Assembly: GCA_016932575.1 (NCBI GenBank) | Contig: JAFGCO010000011.1 | Span: forward strand, 108,372 to 172,371 | Reading direction: 5' to 3' | DNA: 64,000 bases | Source: a bacterium | GTDB taxonomy: Bacteria; Zhuqueibacterota; QNDG01; JAFGCO01 | Shown: positions 62,043 through 64,000 of the stretch, piece by piece | Layout: each line of letters starts with the position of its first letter | Numbering within the stretch: the stretch's first letter is position 1 | Notes under the pieces: generated by a model | Told to the model about the DNA's origin: nothing | What the model saw: the letters and a program-made list of their open reading frames with translations, nothing else | Databases searched by the model: none | Made by a program: the position numbers and the translations under genes

Positions 62043-62348
62043 TTAATATTTGTCTTGATAAATTTCAGCTTTTCGAATTTGACGATGACCTTCAAACACA
62101 GTCAAAATATTAATTCTTCCCTCACCGAGGCCATATACTATTCGATATCCTTTAATCAATAATTCCCGGATATTGCTATCCATGAATTCAGGCACAATGC
62201 GGCCCATTTTTGGATTATCTACAATCATCAGCGTTTGATCAACCAAATAATCCGTGAACTCAACAGCTTTTACTTCATTATCTTCAGCGATGAAGGCTTC
62301 TATTTCGATAAGCCTGTGTAAAGCTTCCTTCGACCAGACAATCTTCAT
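62043..62348 (-). CDS. ParE/RelE-family toxin
   Basis: 101 aa, a ribosome- or gyrase-targeting toxin of the RelE/ParE superfamily. VWSKEALHRLIEIEAFIAED is the first helix, DNPKMGRIVPEFMDSNIREL and KGYRIVYGLGEGRINILTVF the central strands, and HRQIRKAEIYQDKY the tail, close to ParE. The ATG overlaps the antitoxin stop by 4 bp, the usual coupling. ParE and RelE cannot be told apart by eye. Confidence 0.9.
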   Translation of the reverse strand: MKIVWSKEALHRLIEIEAFIAEDNEVKAVEFTDYLVDQTLMIVDNPKMGRIVPEFMDSNIRELLIKGYRIVYGLGEGRINILTVFEGHRQIRKAEIYQDKY

Positions 62349-62638
62349 TGAGAATTCCTTGCAGTTCTGGCCATTTTGATTTTCTCTTTCACCTGATCAG
62401 TTGTATAGTATTCACCTGATTCAATGTCCTGCTGCCCCTGGTTAACCGAGTTAACAAAGGAATTTTGATATGTCAACTTATCGTATTCATTGGGTGTTAA
62501 AACAACGCCGGCCGGTCTGCCATTTTGAGTAATAACAAGATGGCGCCCTGTTTCATTCAACGATTTAAGAAATTTTGATATACCCGTCTTAAATTCACCC
62601 ATGGGGATAATATCTTCTGAAATTGTAAGCTTTTTCAT
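62345..62638 (-). CDS. Phd/YefM-family antitoxin
   Basis: 97 aa from ATG 62638, which has AGGAG eight bases upstream; a TTG-type start 33 bp before is unlikely. ISEDIIPMGEFKTGISKFLK and HLVITQNGRPAGVVLTPNEY are the DNA-binding Phd/YefM fold. It pairs with the ParE-type toxin and overlaps it by 4 bp. The upstream TATA-rich repeats (62649-62685) are likely autoregulatory operators. Confidence 0.9.
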   Translation of the reverse strand: MKKLTISEDIIPMGEFKTGISKFLKSLNETGRHLVITQNGRPAGVVLTPNEYDKLTYQNSFVNSVNQGQQDIESGEYYTTDQVKEKIKMARTARNSQ

Positions 62639-62648
62639 GTTTTTTACT

Positions 62649-62685
62649 CCTATATTTAAGCCTATATTCATACCTAAATATAGGT
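62649..62685. promoter_or_regulatory. Repeats likely to be the antitoxin operator
   Basis: CCTATATTT (62649-62657), CCTATATTC (62661-62669) and the inverted ACCTAAATATAGGT (62672-62685) share the CCTATATT word, two direct and one inverted. They lie 11-47 bp upstream of the antitoxin start. Two direct plus one inverted site is a common layout for Phd-type autorepression. Confidence 0.6.
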
Positions 62686-62700
62686 ATTTATTTTGATCAA

Positions 62701-63029
62701 TTCAAGATATTCTTAATCGTAGAACCCCTAAACATAACTTGCGCAAAAGCAACCGATCACATATCGAAGCTGATATTTGGACACCACATTCAAAAATGAA
62801 ATTCAAGTACCGCTTTTGCATCCAGTTTATGTTTTTGTTGAGACTGTCAAAAAACCTGTATATTTCCCAATTTATTCCACTTGTCAAACAATTCAATCAC
62901 TCATTAAGCAAATCTTTTCATCACAACCCGGAAATCCTTCATTATATCTCCGGGGCTACCCATTTTCCTGATATCCTTATGCAAAACCTGCCCCATAATT
63001 CACGATCTTCTCAATGTTGTGAATATGAT
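62701..63029. other. Non-coding interval between the antitoxin operator and the REP hairpins
   Basis: Overlapping short ORFs on both strands are not convincing. A copy of the GAGACTGTCAAAAAA end seen at 58313 lies at 62840-62854. No promoter or RNA gene was identified. Confidence 0.45.
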
Positions 63030-63080
63030 CGTTCCAGGGTTGTACCCTGGAACGCACTATGTTGGAGGGCTGTGCCCTCC
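63030..63080. repeat. REP-type hairpin pair downstream of RAYT 1
   Basis: Two adjacent stem-loops with TGT loops: CGTTCCAGGGT-TGT-ACCCTGGAACG (63030-63054, 11-bp arms) and GGAGGGC-TGT-GCCCTCC (63064-63080). The last base of the second stem is the first base of the RAYT stop codon (plus strand CTA at 63080-63082). Confidence 0.8.
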
Positions 63081-63625
63081 TACTTCAAACAATCCTTGTT
63101 GAGGGATATAATGCTTTCATCATCCAGTATCCAGTTTCTGGCACTGCTGTATTTCCAATGCTCCGGTTTTTCCACAAATCCCTTTCGGACTGGATTATAA
63201 TGGAGATAATCCATTTTTTCATTGAACCATTTTTCGGATAATAAAGCGACAGGATGATAATCATCCTTCCATATCTTGTACTTTTGTTTGGGAAGATTAC
63301 AGGCAGCTTTTTCAAATACTTCCAGATATTGGATCCGTTTATCATATACAAGTAAATCTTTAATTCTTTTTGAAGTGAATTGTCGAAAATCTCTCATGAT
63401 ATCTGATAAATTTGTTTCATCAGAATTTGAAGTAATTAAATGTAAATGTGTTGGCATGATGATAAATCCCAGAAGATATAACCCCTTGTTTTCCTGACAA
63501 TATTTCAAACTGTCAATGATGACCTGAAAGTATTTGTCCTCCTGAAATATCGGAATCCAGGCAATGATTGTGCAGGTTGAATAATAGAAACCTGTTTCAG
63601 CGGTGTATATTCTGTATCGTTTCAT
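63080..63625 (-). mobile_element. REP-associated tyrosine transposase (RAYT, Y1/IS200-like)
   Basis: 181 aa. The metal-binding HUH motif is MPTHLHLI (residues 58-65). The catalytic Tyr is expected in the helix with SDIMRDFRQFTSKRI. The C-terminal MDYLHYNPVRKGFVEKPEHW is a typical RAYT ending and is complete. RAYTs cut and spread REP palindromes. Here hairpins with TGT loops flank the gene on the left, and an inverted hairpin with an ACA loop on the right (63648-63664). The gene appears intact. Confidence 0.9.
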
Positions 63626-63647
63626 TTAGTCGATTCTGGTCATTCAT

Positions 63648-63694
63648 GGAAGGCACAGCCTTCCTTTTTATCCGCCCAGAGGTAGGAACCTCTG
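63648..63694. repeat. REP-type hairpin pair upstream of RAYT 1, downstream of RAYT 2
   Basis: GGAAGGC-ACA-GCCTTCC (63648-63664) is the inverse of GGAGGGC-TGT-GCCCTCC at 63064 (15 of 17 bases after reverse complement, with paired changes). The second, CAGAGGT-AGGA-ACCTCTG (63677-63694), lies inside the last codons of the RAYT 2 reading frame. Confidence 0.8.
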
Positions 63695-64000
63695 AGCGAT
63701 CAGATACTCGTCCTGCCATATCTTGATTTTTGTACCCTGACGCTTGCCGGCTTTCCGAAATATGTGAAGTAACAATCTTTCATTGTTCTGTTCAAGAAGT
63801 TTTACTGTTTCAGTGGATGTATAGCGTTTGAAATCGCGAATGATTCCGGTTAAATCGTAACCTTCTTTGCATGAAATCATATAATGGATATGGTTCAGCA
63901 TAACAACGAGTCCAAATAGAAGAAGTCCCTTTTCTTTTCTGCAATAATTCAGACTTTCAACAATGATTTGTGCGTACTGCTCTGTCTTAAATACACATTG
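63668..64000 (-). pseudogene. Second RAYT transposase, truncated at its C-terminus and cut by the window edge
   Basis: Reading in from the edge, the frame gives FKTEQYAQIIVESLNYCR, then LVVMLNHIHYMISCKEGY with the HIH form of the HUH motif, then TGIIRDFKRYTSTETVKLLE and KIWQDEYLIAQRF. It ends LPLGG at 63668. The usual C-terminal domain (YIHNNPV..., 50-60 residues) is absent; the last residues are encoded by the REP hairpin at 63677-63694. Therefore a truncated, probably inactive copy. The N-terminus lies beyond the window. Confidence 0.75.

Noticed and set aside
62702-63029. Overlapping 60-150-codon frames on both strands left of the REP hairpins
   Set aside because: Frames on opposite strands cover the same DNA, none has a ribosome-binding site, and none looks like a known family.
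1-64000. CRISPR arrays, tRNA or rRNA genes, prophage
   Set aside because: No regularly spaced repeats, no cloverleaf-type sequence, and no phage structural or integrase gene was seen.

Overview
The window reads as chromosome of a Gram-negative bacterium of the FCB superphylum, most like Calditrichota, KSB1, Marinimicrobia or Ignavibacteria; I cannot fix the phylum. The evidence is two secreted proteins with the Por/type IX sorting tail (NPFN motif), many beta-barrel proteins, and a set of FCB-typical families: DUF2723/GT117, DUF4837, DUF4139, DUF4861, GTP-type PEP carboxykinase and GH130 mannosylglucose phosphorylase. No rRNA, tRNA, CRISPR array or prophage was seen.

Layout. 1-5.8 kb: a phosphate island, porin-pstS-pstC-pstA-pstB on the minus strand with phoU divergent, and a Pho-box-like direct repeat between them. 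5.8-7.13 kb: a gene-free stretch filled with dispersed repeats. 7.1-11.8 kb: a barrel protein, dusB, rpmB and an OmpA-family protein. 11.8-20.8 kb: carbohydrate genes (GH130 phosphorylase with an SSS symporter, a radical-SAM maturase, an SGNH-TPR protein and a secreted double-CBM9 protein). Two near-identical LacI-type operators may tie the symporter operon to the CBM9 gene. 21.3-32.5 kb: signalling (two histidine kinases, a sigma-54 activator, three receiver proteins), a PpiC foldase, a CtpA-like protease and a DMT exporter. 32.6-46.2 kb: pckG, a Trm112-like protein, a thioesterase, accA, purE and an envelope-glycan cluster (four glycosyltransferases and a flippase-like protein). 46.5-58 kb: a giant triple-DUF362 Tat/type IX protein, a degenerate membrane kinase, recG, DUF4139 and valS. 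58-64 kb: an accessory end with a predicted sigma-54 small RNA, a MITE-like element, decayed and intact toxin-antitoxin modules, and two REP-associated transposases bracketed by REP-type hairpins.

Most striking: (a) a predicted small-RNA unit at 58.05-58.27 kb, with a dyad, a GG-N10-GC sigma-54 promoter, C-rich anti-Shine-Dalgarno segments and a strong terminator; (b) a glycosyltransferase gene whose only sensible start is an ATC codon directly after the preceding gene's in-frame stop; (c) a membrane protein with a duplicated two-helix sensor module on a decayed HisKA_2/HATPase core; (d) DUF362 repeated three times at a near-exact 310-residue period; (e) RAYT genes whose ends run into REP hairpins. 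All function calls rest on reading motifs by eye; no search was run.
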